Shown: positions 29,805 through 41,229 of the stretch, one piece after another
Layout: each line of letters begins with the position of its first letter
How positions within the stretch are numbered: the first letter of the stretch is position 1
Origin: Rubinisphaera italica
Lineage (GTDB): Bacteria > Planctomycetota > Planctomycetia > Planctomycetales > Planctomycetaceae
Length of the DNA: 64,000 bases
Reading direction: 5' to 3'
Assembly: GCF_007859715.1 (NCBI RefSeq)
Contig: NZ_SJPG01000001.1
Span: forward strand, 248,001 to 312,000
The notes under the pieces: model-generated
Databases searched by the model: none
What the model was told of the DNA's origin: nothing
Seen by the model: the letters and a program-made list of their open reading frames with translations, nothing else
Position numbers and translations under genes: made by a program

Positions 29805-30872
29805 ATGTTTCCCAGCTTGGAAACGAAGTATCAGCGGTTTCTGGAATTGGAACGCAAACTCGTCGATCCTGAAATTCTTTCGGATCAGACGAAGCTCCTC
29901 GCTATTCAAAAAGAATACGGCGGCCTGAAAAAAGTGGCAGCCGTGGTCAAAGAGTATCATGCCCTTGTCGAAGACCTCGAAGCGGCTCAAATGATGCTCG
30001 ACGAGGAAAAAGACCCGAAAGCCAAAGAGTATGCCCGCAAGGAACTCGAAGGCTACGAAGAAAAACTTGAAGAAATGCAGGTCACGCTTGAAGACCTGGC
30101 AACTTCGGGCGATTCCATCACACGTGGCGGTCTAATTCTCGAAATTCGTGCCGGCACCGGCGGCGACGAAGCCTCGCTCTTTGCAAATGATCTGTATGAG
30201 ATGTACACTCGATTCATCGATGCTCGTGGCTGGAAGCGGGAAGTGCTCGATTTTCAACCGACCGAAATGGGCGGCATCAAAGAAGTGATCGTCGCAGTCT
30301 CCGGAGAAGGGGCCTTCCACGAACTGCAGTTCGAGAGCGGCGGACATCGCGTTCAGCGTGTTCCTGAAACCGAAACTCAGGGCCGAATTCACACCAGCGC
30401 TGCCACAGTCGCTGTACTGCCGGAAGCCGATGATGTCGAAATCGAAATCCGAGACGAAGACCTGCAGATCGATACTTATCGCGCCTCGGGACCGGGTGGT
30501 CAGAAGGTGAATAAGACGGAATCCGCGATTCGTATCACTCACATTCCGACTGAAACAGTCGTGACGTGTCAGGATGAGAAAAGCCAGCACAAAAACAAAG
30601 CCCGGGCGATGAAGGTACTGCGAAGTCGTATTCTGGAAGCACAAATCCAAAAAGAAGCGAACGAACGAGCCGAGCATCGACGGACATTAATCGGCACAGG
30701 AGATCGCAGCAGTCGCATTCGGACCTACAATTTCCCTCAGGGGCGCGTGACCGACCACCGTATCGGCTTGACTTTGCACAAACTGGATCAAATCATGCAG
30801 GGTGGACTGGATGAGTTGGTTTCCGGATTACTTGAGTTCGACCGCCAGGAACGTCTCAATAGCCAGAACTAA
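29805..30872 (+). CDS. prfA: Peptide chain release factor 1
   Basis: The product has 355 residues and terminates translation at UAA and UAG. The stop-codon recognition tripeptide is of the PxT type (P187-E-T189, in [15 protein letters not shown]), which distinguishes RF1 from RF2 (SPF). The peptidyl-hydrolysis motif is GGQ at 231-233, whose glutamine is the target of the PrmC enzyme encoded next. The coiled N-terminal domain occupies about residues 1-100. Confidence 0.97.
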   Translation: MFPSLETKYQRFLELERKLVDPEILSDQTKLLAIQKEYGGLKKVAAVVKEYHALVEDLEAAQMMLDEEKDPKAKEYARKELEGYEEKLEEMQVTLEDLATSGDSITRGGLILEIRAGTGGDEASLFANDLYEMYTRFIDARGWKREVLDFQPTEMGGIKEVIVAVSGEGAFHELQFESGGHRVQRVPETETQGRIHTSAATVAVLPEADDVEIEIRDEDLQIDTYRASGPGGQKVNKTESAIRITHIPTETVVTCQDEKSQHKNKARAMKVLRSRILEAQIQKEANERAEHRRTLIGTGDRSSRIRTYNFPQGRVTDHRIGLTLHKLDQIMQGGLDELVSGLLEFDRQERLNSQN

Positions 30873-30891
30873 TGAGGCTAACCAAGCACGA

Positions 30892-30970
30892 TGGGTGGCT
30901 GGGGTCGAGCAACGCTCGCCCCCAGAAGTGATTAATCTGGGGGCTCACTTCGTTCGACCCCAGCCACCCA
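30892..30970. repeat. Long inverted repeat between prfA and prmC
   Basis: The outer arms 30892-30908 and 30954-30970 are reverse complements (tgggtggctgggg... against ...ccccagccaccca), and inner stretches of C and G runs extend the pairing. The spacer includes smaller palindromes. A half copy of the same sequence is at 46931-46962. It interrupts two genes that act together, so it may reduce or separate their transcription. Confidence 0.8.
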
Positions 30971-31008
30971 GATAATTTTTTTGTTCGTATAAAGTCAGGA
31001 GGACTTCT

Positions 31009-31914
31009 TTGGAATCGCCGCAGCCCAATAATCCGGTGGCGAATCCGCAGTCTACAGAGTGGACTGTGCAGAAAATCCTCACTTGGACGACCGAGCATCT
31101 TCGCAATAAGGGGATCGAATCTCCCCGGCTCGAAAGTGAAATCTTGCTCGCACATGCTCGCAAATGCGAGCGTATTCAACTCTATACAAACTTTGCTGAA
31201 GTCCTCAGTGAAGAAGTCCGCGCGAAAATGCGGGAGCTCGTCAAGCGCCGGGTGAATCGTGAACCGGTTGCTTATCTCGTTGGTAAGAAAGAGTTTTTCA
31301 GTCTCGACTTTCTCGTCAAGCCGGGAGTTTTCATACCGCGACCCGAGACCGAAGCTCTGGTCATGAAAAGTCAGGAAGCACTGGCGAATCGAAAGTCTGC
31401 TCATATTCTGGAACTCTGTTCCGGAAGTGGTTGCATCTCTGTTTCCCTGGCTAAACAGCTATTAGAAGCACAGATTACTGCTGTTGAACTCCACGATATC
31501 CCTTATCAGGCGACTCTGGCTAATGCCGATCGTCACAAAGTGAGTCAACGCGTGCAGGTTTTGCAGGGAAATCTGTTTCAGCCTTTGCCAGCCGGTGTTC
31601 AATTCGATTTACTGGTCAGCAATCCTCCCTATGTACGAGAGGATGAAATGGCCGAACTGGAGGCTGATGTCCGACATCACGAGCCCCGCGAAGCCTTGGT
31701 AGCCGGGGAAGATGGATTGGATATTGTCCGCAAAATTCTGGAACAGGCAGGAACGTATTTGAAACCGGGAGCACTTTGTCTGCTCGAAATGGACCCCGCT
31801 CAAACGCAGGCGGCGATAGAATATGCAAAGCAAATCGGAACCTGGAGTGAAGTGCACGGATTCGTCGATGATACCGGTCGAACACGATTTTTGTCTGCGA
31901 AATATCAACCTTAA
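31009..31914 (+). CDS. prmC: Peptide chain release factor N5-glutamine methyltransferase
   Basis: The product has 301 residues. It methylates the GGQ glutamine of release factors with S-adenosylmethionine. It has an N-terminal helical substrate-binding domain (about 15-100), the SAM motif ELCSGSGC (about 135-142), and the catalytic N205-PPY. The start is a TTG at 31009, supported by a near-perfect AGGAGGA ribosome binding site ending six bases before it. It lies downstream of its substrate gene prfA. Confidence 0.95.
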   Translation: MESPQPNNPVANPQSTEWTVQKILTWTTEHLRNKGIESPRLESEILLAHARKCERIQLYTNFAEVLSEEVRAKMRELVKRRVNREPVAYLVGKKEFFSLDFLVKPGVFIPRPETEALVMKSQEALANRKSAHILELCSGSGCISVSLAKQLLEAQITAVELHDIPYQATLANADRHKVSQRVQVLQGNLFQPLPAGVQFDLLVSNPPYVREDEMAELEADVRHHEPREALVAGEDGLDIVRKILEQAGTYLKPGALCLLEMDPAQTQAAIEYAKQIGTWSEVHGFVDDTGRTRFLSAKYQP

Positions 31915-31935
31915 GGCTGTAAGTCAAAAGGGTGA

Positions 31936-33210
31936 ATGATGGATCAGCTCAAAATTCAGGGGGGATTGAAGCTCAAGGGAACTATCACCGTTTCCGGTGC
32001 CAAAAATGCGGCTCTTCCCATCATGGCGGCTTGTCTGGCCATTCCTGGGCGCACGATCCTCGAGAACATTCCCAAACTTCGCGATACCAACAGCATGATT
32101 CAGTTGCTTACGCAGCTCGATGTCAAAGTCGAACAGGCTAGTGACAATACGGTGACTCTGGAACCGCAGTCGAATCTAATCAGTCATGCTGATTACGATC
32201 TCGTTCGCACCATGCGGGCCAGTGTTTGTGTCTTGGGGCCACTACTTGCCAGTCGGGGAGAAGCGACGGTTTCTTTGCCGGGAGGCTGCAATATTGGACA
32301 CCGGCCGATCGATCTGCATCTCAAAGGACTGGCTGCCTTAGGGGCAGAGATCTCAATTCAGCAAGGTTATGTTCATGCCAAAGCCCGAGAATTACGAGGG
32401 GCACGCATTTTTCTAGGCGGGCCTCAAGGCAGCACAGTCACAGGAACATGCAATGTGATGTCGGCTGCGGTGCTTGCCAAAGGGGAGACTATCATTGAAG
32501 CGGCTGCCTGTGAACCGGAAGTGGTCGATCTGGGAAATTTTCTGCAGGCTTCCGGGGCTCACATCGAAGGACTGGGCACACCGACCATAAAAATTCAAGG
32601 CGTTGAGGAACTTCAGGCGATCAAATACCGAGTGATTCCCGATCGCATCGAAGCGGCAACCTGGATGATGGCAGCGGCTATTACTCAGGGGGATGTCACT
32701 CTCGAATCTCTTCGAATCGATCATCTTTCCGCTCTGTTTGATGCTCTGCAGCGAGCAGGAATCGTTCCGGAAATTATGTCAGATTCCGTCCGAATTTCTG
32801 GCATCCATCAAATGCACCCTGCGGATATTGTTGCATTGCCCTATCCCAGTTTCCCGACCGATCTCCAGGCCCAGATGACTGCACTCATGACTCTGACAAC
32901 GGGAATCAGTGTGGTGACAGATCGAGTTTTCCCGGATCGCTTCATGCATGCTGCTGAGTTGATGCGAATGGGAGCACGACTGCGACGCGATGGTTGTAGC
33001 GTAATTATTGATGGCGTCCCGACTTTGAGCGGTGCCCATGTGATGGCCTCCGACCTGCGCGCCTCGGCTGCCTTAATAATCGCCGCTCTTGCTGCGCAGG
33101 GAGAAACAATCATTCGCAGGATTTATCATCTCGAACGAGGATATGAAAATCTGACCGGAAAACTGATGAGTCTGGGGGCGGATGTGGAACGAATGAAGGA
33201 GCCAAAGTGA
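31936..33210 (+). CDS. murA: UDP-N-acetylglucosamine 1-carboxyvinyltransferase
   Basis: The product has 424 residues. It makes UDP-GlcNAc-enolpyruvate, the first committed step of peptidoglycan synthesis. K23-N24 in SGAKNAALP and the active-site cysteine C118 in [19 protein letters not shown] are present, so it should be fosfomycin-sensitive. The late motifs [10 protein letters not shown] and [17 protein letters not shown] are also intact. It begins 22 bases after prmC. Its presence supports a peptidoglycan wall in this planctomycete. Confidence 0.96.
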   Translation: MMDQLKIQGGLKLKGTITVSGAKNAALPIMAACLAIPGRTILENIPKLRDTNSMIQLLTQLDVKVEQASDNTVTLEPQSNLISHADYDLVRTMRASVCVLGPLLASRGEATVSLPGGCNIGHRPIDLHLKGLAALGAEISIQQGYVHAKARELRGARIFLGGPQGSTVTGTCNVMSAAVLAKGETIIEAAACEPEVVDLGNFLQASGAHIEGLGTPTIKIQGVEELQAIKYRVIPDRIEAATWMMAAAITQGDVTLESLRIDHLSALFDALQRAGIVPEIMSDSVRISGIHQMHPADIVALPYPSFPTDLQAQMTALMTLTTGISVVTDRVFPDRFMHAAELMRMGARLRRDGCSVIIDGVPTLSGAHVMASDLRASAALIIAALAAQGETIIRRIYHLERGYENLTGKLMSLGADVERMKEPK

Positions 33211-33322
33211 TCAAATTCGAGGAATTCGGCGACCTCTCCGCAAGATTTCCTGCCCGCTCGCCTTCAATCTCCCGGACAGACAACTATAATGCGGCTCAAA
33301 TTAATCGGATATTAATCCTGTC

Positions 33323-33377
33323 GGGTACGCTGTGCGTACCACACTCAACAGATTATCAATGGTACGCACAGCGTACT
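33323..33377. repeat. Inverted repeat immediately upstream of aspS
   Basis: The arms gtacgctgtgcgtacc and ggtacgcacagcgtac flank a spacer of about 20 bases, and each arm is itself a palindrome around tgt or aca. It ends about 30 bases before the proposed GTG start of aspS, so it lies in the mRNA leader or the promoter. Confidence 0.8.
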
Positions 33378-33405
33378 CTACTTGTTGCCCACTGGACCAA
33401 AACAC

Positions 33406-35175
<1,770 letters not shown>

Positions 35176-35183
35176 ACCCGAAG

Positions 35184-35200
35184 GTCAGGCTGTGCCTGAC
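35184..35200. repeat. Short palindrome after aspS
   Basis: The word gtcaggctgtgcctgac is a near-perfect palindrome starting nine bases after the aspS stop. It has no T-run. It may be a fragment of a dispersed palindrome or a weak terminator. Confidence 0.5.
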
Positions 35201-35233
35201 GAGATAGAAGATGGGTTAATCAATTGATGAAAT

Positions 35234-35302
35234 TACAAGCACGAAGCGCAAGCGAGTGAGTCAAACCGATAATTACACACTCGCTTGCGCTTCGTGCTTG
35301 TA
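35234..35302. repeat. Long inverted repeat, copy 1 of the tacaagcacgaagcgc family
   Basis: The arms 35234-35258 and 35278-35302 are reverse complements over 25 bases, with a 19-base loop. A second copy lies at 38169-38241 with nearly identical arms. The right arm is followed by an A-rich run, so on the minus strand the structure is preceded by T residues. Confidence 0.9.
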
Positions 35303-35384
35303 AAAAATCTCACAATTTCAACTTGTTCACAAGGTCCTACTTGGGAACAAGTGATTGAAGAAAACACAAACAGGAGAGAGTAAA

Positions 35385-35744
35385 ATGAGCAGTTCGGAAT
35401 TGCATCCACTGGCTGATGAAGTCAGTCAGCATCTGACGGATCCGAGAAAAACGTTCATGATGCTCGTTTATTGCGATGTTCAATCGGGTAAAGAAGACGA
35501 ATTCAAAACAGCCTTCCATCCAGCACTCAAAGCAACCGTTGAAGAAGCGGGCAACTTCACCTACCGACTCATTCAACAGGCAAACATTCCCACGGCCTTT
35601 ATCGTCATCGAACACTGGCAGGATCTGCAGTCACTCGATGATCACCTCAAACACCCCTACCTGGAAAAACTCTTGTCCGACCTGGAACCCCTGCTGACAA
35701 AGCCTCCCAGAGTCGATGTTTTTCAGGAATATGTCGCGTTATGA
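35385..35744 (+). CDS. ABM-domain protein (putative quinol monooxygenase)
   Basis: The product has 119 residues from the ATG at 35385, which has GGAGAG at suitable spacing; an open TTG upstream at 35355 lacks this. The core FMMLVYCDVQSGKEDEFKTAF and FTYRLIQQANIPTAFIVIEHWQD, with HLKHPYLEKLL, is the ferredoxin-like dimeric fold of the antibiotic biosynthesis monooxygenase family. These small enzymes oxidise quinols or act on reactive small molecules without cofactors; the substrate is unknown. Confidence 0.85.
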   Translation: MSSSELHPLADEVSQHLTDPRKTFMMLVYCDVQSGKEDEFKTAFHPALKATVEEAGNFTYRLIQQANIPTAFIVIEHWQDLQSLDDHLKHPYLEKLLSDLEPLLTKPPRVDVFQEYVAL

Positions 35745-35768
35745 GTTTGAAGCTGCTTTTTGGAAAAG

Positions 35769-36041
35769 TTATCGATTGGAAAGCAACTTGTCATAGTCCG
35801 TATGCGTGCCAATCCAAAACCAGATAATTTCGTTGTCATTCATAATGCCCACCGCTCGATAGTCATCGTTTATTCGCACTGAATAAATGGGATTGCTGGC
35901 GTGAACTTTCTTGAATCGAAGACTGGGATGCTGAGGATTCTCTCTAAACTTTGAGTAGGCTTTTTTTGCCTGCTGCTGAATCTCTGTTGGTAGTTTTTCT
36001 AGATGATTGCGGAATTGCCGAGTCGTTTTGGAATTGATCAT
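35769..36041 (-). CDS. RelE/ParE-family toxin
   Basis: The product has 90 residues with the compact RelE/ParE layout: two N-terminal helices (FRNHLEKLPTEIQQQAKKAYSKF), then beta strands PIYSVRINDDYRAVGIM and IIWFWIGTHTDYDKLL. The conserved arginine in NDDYRAV is present. It is probably an mRNA interferase or gyrase-type toxin; members of this fold cannot be separated by eye. The start overlaps the stop of the upstream antitoxin gene by four bases, a typical coupled arrangement. Confidence 0.85.
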   Translation of the reverse strand: MINSKTTRQFRNHLEKLPTEIQQQAKKAYSKFRENPQHPSLRFKKVHASNPIYSVRINDDYRAVGIMNDNEIIWFWIGTHTDYDKLLSNR

Positions 36042-36253
36042 TTCTCAAATTCCATCTCCTCCGTCAAACCCTCACTATTCTCAGTGAGGGCGGCTGCCCC
36101 CAATTCGGAAAGTCGATCCTGACTTTTCGCAAACAGAGCATCCCATTTTCTTTCAGAATCCAGCTCCTTCATCATCCAGTTCGCAATTTCATCCTGCTCC
36201 TCAGGCGGGAGTTTTGAAACTCGATCAAATAGCTGTTCTAACAATTCTGTCAT
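36038..36253 (-). CDS. Antitoxin partner of the RelE/ParE toxin
   Basis: The product has 71 residues. The sequence LPPEEQDEIANWMMKELDSERKWDALFAKSQDRLSELGAAAL is typical of small antitoxins that accompany RelE/ParE toxins, with an acidic C-terminus that would wrap the toxin. It precedes the toxin with a four-base overlap and probably represses the operon together with it. Confidence 0.82.
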   Translation of the reverse strand: MTELLEQLFDRVSKLPPEEQDEIANWMMKELDSERKWDALFAKSQDRLSELGAAALTENSEGLTEEMEFEK

Positions 36254-36356
36254 AACAAATTTCCTATCCGTTCATGTATTCATCAACGATCACATTGTGA
36301 AAGAAATGATCAGAATTGCAATCGGTTTTTGATGAACCCCATTCAAAAATAGAGGA

Positions 36357-37121
36357 CTACTGACCATTCCCCGGACGTCGCGGCGGTGGTCCTGGTGGGC
36401 GGCCAAATTGTCTACCACCGGCACTGCGTTCGGAAGGAGCAATGCCTCCCTGGATTTTGCTGACCGGTTCATCAGATACCGTCTGGCCAATCACGAGATC
36501 GAAGTTGGCGTTCAATTCGCCGAATTTTGAATCGGGAATCGGATCGAATGCGGCTAGAATCGTTTCTCTCTCTGCCGGTGCGGAGATGCGACGGAATAGC
36601 CCATCACGTTCGTTTTGAGGCTCTCCTTTAATCAGCAATTGAGTTGTCAGAATACGATGACCATTCTGACTGACGGCAAAGTGGATGTGCGGAGTTCGTC
36701 CCGGGTAGGCGACTGGCTTGATCGTACGGAAATAATACTGCCCTGTGGAATCAGTCAGAAAGCGTCCGTAACCCTGGAAGTTGCTGTCCCGATTGGCAGC
36801 ATTGCTTGTGCCTGAATGCAAGTAGGCTCCCTGATTATCGACCTGCCAGATTTCAACAAACGCATTACGAATCGGAGAACCATTCGCGGTGAGCACTTTG
36901 CCCGAAAGATGTGTAAGCTCTCCAATGGCAGGCGTGATCGAATTGTTCACGACAATCAAATCGTTATCGGTATCGAGCGGCAGTTTATCGGGATAGAAGG
37001 GCCCCTCAGTCATGCGGGAAGTGGGAGTCAGTTGCTCCGCGAATAATCCAGGTGTTGTCCAGAGTGCGGTCGTGGCAACGGCCATCGATTGTAGAAACGC
37101 TCGACGTGGCTGAATGATCAT
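36357..37121 (-). CDS. Intradiol ring-cleavage dioxygenase, Tat-exported
   Basis: The product has 254 residues. A Tat leader (R6-R7-AFLQS) suggests export with the iron cofactor inserted. The fold signatures of protocatechuate 3,4-dioxygenase-type enzymes are present: TEGPFYP near the N-terminus, GYGRFLTDSTGQYYFRTIKP and YPGRTPHIHF, which supplies the tyrosine and the two histidine iron ligands. The last ~30 residues are Pro/Arg/Gly-rich and probably disordered. Exported intradiol-like proteins are common in planctomycetes; the substrate is unknown. Confidence 0.9.
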   Translation of the reverse strand: MIIQPRRAFLQSMAVATTALWTTPGLFAEQLTPTSRMTEGPFYPDKLPLDTDNDLIVVNNSITPAIGELTHLSGKVLTANGSPIRNAFVEIWQVDNQGAYLHSGTSNAANRDSNFQGYGRFLTDSTGQYYFRTIKPVAYPGRTPHIHFAVSQNGHRILTTQLLIKGEPQNERDGLFRRISAPAERETILAAFDPIPDSKFGELNANFDLVIGQTVSDEPVSKIQGGIAPSERSAGGRQFGRPPGPPPRRPGNGQ

Positions 37122-37365
37122 GAATCGTTTTCCTTAATTTGAGAAGCTCCTGATTTCTTAAACCACTATAACGGCAAAAAGTGTCGCTCTCAAAAGAAAC
37201 TTTTCAGGAAGCTGCCGGATACAACGAGTCTATTGTCGCACGTTGAGGACAACAGTGTTGCTTTCTCGAAACAGTCTAGTCCTGGCGATTACTCGTAGAC
37301 TCTACAAATATAGCGTATTGAACAATTGATTGTGTCTGGCATGTCTGTTGCTCCCTGTTTCGAAC

Positions 37366-38133
37366 ATGTCGAATTTCATGAAGACATCTCGTTCACTGTG
37401 CCTCTTCGCATTTGCGATACTTTGCGTTACCGCATTTGCTGACGCTCAGGAATCGAGCACGTATGTCAAATTGCATCTGCATGACGGACGTCATCCGGTT
37501 GGTAAACTTGTTCCTCAGGAAGATTCCAGCGAATGGATTGTTCTCGAATCGTCCTCGGCTCAACTAGCCATCGTGAGTCGTTTTCACAAAACGAAAGTGC
37601 AGACGATTGAAAGAATCGATCCGGTCATTGTGATTGAACCTGAAGAGTTATTACAGCGACCAAATCCGGAATCCGCAAATCGATTCAGAGCGAATGCTTT
37701 CCCTGCTGTCAGATCGATTCAATCGATCGCGATTCATGCAGCCGCGAAAAGTTGGGATCGTGATGCCGAAGCCGATGGTGTGAGTGTTCAACTGGTCGCG
37801 TTAGATCCTCAGCAGAATCGTTGCCAGTTGCAGGGATCCGTATCGTTTACACTGTATGCAGAACGCTATCACCCCAGGCCCGATGAACAACGTTTCGTCA
37901 AAATGGGTGATTGGACGGTTCGACTTTCCCAAGATTTAATCGACCAGCACGGGGATGCTCATATCCAACTCCCCTGGCGAAATCTACGGCCGGATGTTGA
38001 CAGCGAGTTTCTTTCACACGGTTTTCTGAAAGCCCGACTGAATGTGCCCGGAGTTGGCAGCTTCGAAGCCAGCGATGCCAACGTCCCTCTACGGGAGTTC
38101 AGTCAATTTCGAGATGATGCTGAGATTCATTAG
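37366..38133 (+). CDS. Secreted protein of unknown function
   Basis: The product has 255 residues from the ATG at 37366 (the frame opens at 37330; 37378 is another option). It has a signal peptide ending near TAFADAQ. The rest is largely beta-strand (YVKLHLHDGRHPVGKL, VQLVALDPQQNRCQLQGSVSFTLYA) and ends with a region that looks like an immunoglobulin-like fold. I do not recognise the family. A palindromic element follows the stop. Confidence 0.7.
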   Translation: MSNFMKTSRSLCLFAFAILCVTAFADAQESSTYVKLHLHDGRHPVGKLVPQEDSSEWIVLESSSAQLAIVSRFHKTKVQTIERIDPVIVIEPEELLQRPNPESANRFRANAFPAVRSIQSIAIHAAAKSWDRDAEADGVSVQLVALDPQQNRCQLQGSVSFTLYAERYHPRPDEQRFVKMGDWTVRLSQDLIDQHGDAHIQLPWRNLRPDVDSEFLSHGFLKARLNVPGVGSFEASDANVPLREFSQFRDDAEIH

Positions 38134-38168
38134 GGATCGCAGTATCCCTTTGATTAATAATCACAGTA

Positions 38169-38241
38169 GTACAAGCACGAAGCGCAAGCGAGTGTGTCCA
38201 GGCTTATTTGACTCACTCACTCGCTAGCGCTTCGTGCTTGT
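38169..38241. repeat. Long inverted repeat, copy 2 of the tacaagcacgaagcgc family
   Basis: The left arm 38169-38193 and right arm 38217-38241 pair over 25 bases with one mismatch. The left arm is identical to that of copy 1 at 35234. It lies between convergent genes and may stop transcription from both sides. Confidence 0.9.
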
Positions 38242-38262
38242 AGTTTATCGACTAAAAATTGA

Positions 38263-39471
38263 TTAACGAGCGGCCTGCAATTTCAGTGTAATGGTTCCCT
38301 CATTATCCGCGATTTTGCTCCAGTCCTCACGGCAGCGAACATAAAGTTTTCCATCGCACTCGGCTTCAAAAGTTCCATCTGTGCCGAGTTCAAAGGGTTT
38401 GGTCAGTTCATAGTCGTTAAAAATCACTCCAATCAAACGTCCATCGCCGGTGTCGTTGCCATCTGCTGTGAATTCCTCTCCATCCTCTTCAAGTGTCCAT
38501 TCTCCATTCGTCGAGTAGGAATAACGTTCTCCAGCGGTCACTTCCAGTCGGGAAGCCTGCCAGCCATGGTCAGCTTTGATTTTGACGGAAGAGGCTCGGC
38601 TTCCTCTGAGTGGTTGAAACTTCGTTCGCCAGTCCCAGCTGCATAAATCGACTCGATAGCCAACATCCATATTTTCGACGAACATCTTGTGCTCAAACTC
38701 AATTTCCTTTGCCATTGTGCCATACACGGCAGCGAAGGAAATGCGAGGCTGCTCGGACATCAAAGCCAGACCGAGCGGTTTGAATCGTTGAGAGTAATTC
38801 TCGTTGAATCCGAGTAAATGACACAGTGTCCACCGCCAGGCATAATTTTGCCAGGAGTCTCCCGTAAACTGATCTCGATCGACCAGTTCTTGTAGCGGCT
38901 TATAAGGGCTCGTTTTCAAATACTTGATAACATACGGATCGCAATGCACGGTTTTGTCATCCGGTCCCGCCCAGTATTTCCCAATCTCAGCCATCCCTTC
39001 GCTATACCAGACAGGCCCAGTACTGCCGAAGGCCTGCCCGCAATAAGCATGCACCGCTTCATGTTGAGGGGTGCCTCGATCAGCAATCGCGTACACCACC
39101 GCTTTCGCCTGCCAGACCCGACCGAGACTGCGTTTTTGAGTAATGGTCAATCCGCCGCCCGTCGAAACAGACTGCCACGCATTAGCGGGCATCATATCGG
39201 GAGACCAGACCGAAAGATCTTTGACGACATACATCTCAATGATGCCGGCATTCTTCTTCCCCCAGTACTTGGAAACCAAATCGAGCATCGTCTCGAGACG
39301 CTTAAGCAACTCCTGCGATTCTTCAGCGGAAAGATCACTCCGCATGACGAAGTTTTTCGATCGAGATTCACGAATTTGCGAGGCCCTCTCCTGAGCGAGT
39401 ATGGTAGATTGATTCAAACAATTCCAAAATATTAATTCACAAATAAGTAATGCGATTAGTTTTGTCCGCAT
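38263..39471 (-). CDS. Secreted gluzincin-type metallopeptidase-like protein
   Basis: The product has 402 residues with a signal peptide (to about residue 27). A zinc motif H137-E-A-V-H141 is followed 17 residues later by WYSEGMAE with E158, the gluzincin pattern of peptidase clan MA. An N-terminal helix-rich region (about 45-70) precedes it, and a beta-rich C-terminal domain (about 300-400) follows. It resembles planctomycete DUF1570-type proteins. The target is unknown. A related shorter protein is at 50630-51424. Confidence 0.8.
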   Translation of the reverse strand: MRTKLIALLICELIFWNCLNQSTILAQERASQIRESRSKNFVMRSDLSAEESQELLKRLETMLDLVSKYWGKKNAGIIEMYVVKDLSVWSPDMMPANAWQSVSTGGGLTITQKRSLGRVWQAKAVVYAIADRGTPQHEAVHAYCGQAFGSTGPVWYSEGMAEIGKYWAGPDDKTVHCDPYVIKYLKTSPYKPLQELVDRDQFTGDSWQNYAWRWTLCHLLGFNENYSQRFKPLGLALMSEQPRISFAAVYGTMAKEIEFEHKMFVENMDVGYRVDLCSWDWRTKFQPLRGSRASSVKIKADHGWQASRLEVTAGERYSYSTNGEWTLEEDGEEFTADGNDTGDGRLIGVIFNDYELTKPFELGTDGTFEAECDGKLYVRCREDWSKIADNEGTITLKLQAAR

Positions 39472-39841
39472 GATATGTCTCCCATTTTTTGATATTTACT
39501 GTTGATGAGTTGATCCACTATTGGAGAATATTATTTTTAATTGTCGCTCCAGATGACTCTCAAAATCTCATGAAATTCAGGGTCGAACTCATTGAGCTCG
39601 GCTCTTACGAATGGATAGAAATCGTTGCGATAAAAAATAGGCTTCGGTTCCCTCAACAAATGCTCAATTATCCCCATCGAGACAGTTTGTGCAACTTGAT
39701 AGGAAAATCGGAACTATGAAATCTCTTCGTAAATCGCCGTTCAACTTGCAAAAGGGAACACTTCCTGACAGCCTTATCAAATCGGCAACTGTCATTTCCG
39801 CCGCATTCTTACAGGTTGATTCCTAATCAAAGGATACAGTC
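39472..39841. other. Intergenic stretch with no supported gene
   Basis: This gap lies between divergent genes. A 76-residue open frame on the plus strand (39489-39719) has a hydrophobic start but no ribosome binding site or recognisable features, so I do not call it. Promoters for both flanking genes should be here. Confidence 0.4.
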
Positions 39842-40798
39842 ATGAAGCTCGAAACTTTTTATCGATCGTTCGCAGTCATAGCCGTAACGCTCACATTGTT
39901 TCTTCAAGCAGGACCGGCAGTCGCTGAAGAAGTCACTCACAGTTTCCTCGCCTGCGGTCAAAAGACATACATGGTCGATGGTGATGGCAACACCATCTGG
40001 ACTTATCCGCATTCCACTCGAGATGGCTATGTTCTCCCAAATGGAAATATCGTGCTGACTCTCAGTAAAGGAAAGCAGTATTCCGGAGGTGCTGTGGTCG
40101 AAGTCGCAACCGATGGCTCTGAACGTCTGATCTGGAAAGGAACGCAATCCGAGGTCAATAGTGCTCATCCGACGGCGTCGGACACATTTGTAATCACAGA
40201 AGCCGGGTCCAAGCCACGTTTACTGGAAGTGGATCGCGCTGGTAATGTTGTTGTCGAGTTCCCACTGGAATGTCAGACCGAAAACTTCCATCTGCAAACC
40301 CGCATGGCTCGCAAACTGGACGATGGAACCTATCTGGTTCCTCACCTGCTCGATTTTGCCGTGAAAAATTACGACCGCAACGGCAAAGTGCTCAGTAGTA
40401 TCGATACAACGGTCAAGAACGATCCCGAACGAAAGATTCACTCCTGGCCTTTCACGGCAATCCGTCACGGTGAAGGACATACGCTCGTCTGTTGCACAAA
40501 TGGAAATCGTGTGGTCGACTTCAATGCAAAAGGGGAAAACGTATGGCAACTCACCAACGAAGATTTCCCCGGCACCTGGCTGCAGGATCCTTGCGGCGGT
40601 CAGGTCCTCCCCAACGGAAATTTTGTGATTACGTCCTACAAAGTAAATCGATCAAAGATCGATTCCCCGAAACTGATCGAAGTCAATCAGGATAAGGAAG
40701 TCGTCTGGACCTATCGCAGCGACAGCCCCGTCGGCATCCATCATTTTCAGATTCTGGATACGAATGGATTGAAACTCACTCCACCCGTTCTGAAGTAA
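39842..40798 (+). CDS. Secreted beta-propeller-like protein (PQQ-type repeats)
   Basis: The product has 318 residues with a signal peptide (cleavage near AVAEE). The body has repeated strands of the form D-x-x-G-N-x-x-W-x-Y (VDGDGNTIWTYPH, VDRAGNVVVEFPL, FNAKGENVWQLTNEDFPGTW, VNQDKEVVWTYR) and repeated LPNGNIVLT/LPNGNFVITS blades, as in PQQ-like or arylsulfotransferase-type propellers. No catalytic residues for a PQQ dehydrogenase are evident. It is probably a binding or surface protein. Confidence 0.8.
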   Translation: MKLETFYRSFAVIAVTLTLFLQAGPAVAEEVTHSFLACGQKTYMVDGDGNTIWTYPHSTRDGYVLPNGNIVLTLSKGKQYSGGAVVEVATDGSERLIWKGTQSEVNSAHPTASDTFVITEAGSKPRLLEVDRAGNVVVEFPLECQTENFHLQTRMARKLDDGTYLVPHLLDFAVKNYDRNGKVLSSIDTTVKNDPERKIHSWPFTAIRHGEGHTLVCCTNGNRVVDFNAKGENVWQLTNEDFPGTWLQDPCGGQVLPNGNFVITSYKVNRSKIDSPKLIEVNQDKEVVWTYRSDSPVGIHHFQILDTNGLKLTPPVLK

Positions 40799-40871
40799 TC
40801 TTCAGTCTCGCTTTGTCCGTAATCCTTATAGAGCACTTTCAATGCGGACTAAAACAGAACGCGAAGACGCG

Positions 40872-40957
40872 TTGGGTGGCACGACCCTGAGCAAAGCGAA
40901 GGGCGTGGCCGTTTGCAATTCCCACGCTCATTAATTCGTACTGAGACATGCCACCCA
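40872..40957. repeat. Imperfect palindromic element, gggtggcac family copy 1
   Basis: The ends tgggtggcacg and catgccaccca pair, and inner words ggcgtgg and cccacgc pair. The order of words matches the element at 60229-60312 (ctgagcaa, ggcgtgg, ccacgc, cgt-ctg-gac-tgccacc), indicating a shared family. Confidence 0.7.
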
Positions 40958-41229
40958 GGAAGTCGCTGACACAATTCGTATCTTACTGTTACCAAATTTG
41001 AGTTGTATTATAAAATCAGGCATTGGCTGCTCGACGCTCGGTTCGCCGTTCGGCGACTGCTCACTGGAGTTTTGCAATAGTTCAGCGACTTTGACAACCA
41101 GGGAATTTATTGAGCCTCTTTTGGCGACTCAGTCTTTTTGAGAAATCCTACCGCACTTGCTTTCTCCAATAAGCATACTTTTGTATGTTCGGGTTGAATT
41201 TCATACGGACAAGTTATTGGAGGTTATTA
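40958..41229. other. Upstream region of the second sulfatase
   Basis: No gene is supported. The stretch holds a GC-rich patch around 41030-41065, rich in cg dinucleotides with short self-complementary words (cggttcgccg, gttcggcgac), and then an AT-rich leader with a strong GGAGG just before the sulfatase start. Confidence 0.35.

Noticed and set aside
30132..30856. Minus-strand frames across prfA and prmC
   Set aside because: Opposite to certain genes with no start signal or motif.
39489..39719. 76-residue frame between divergent genes
   Set aside because: Some hydrophobic start but no ribosome binding site and no family features.
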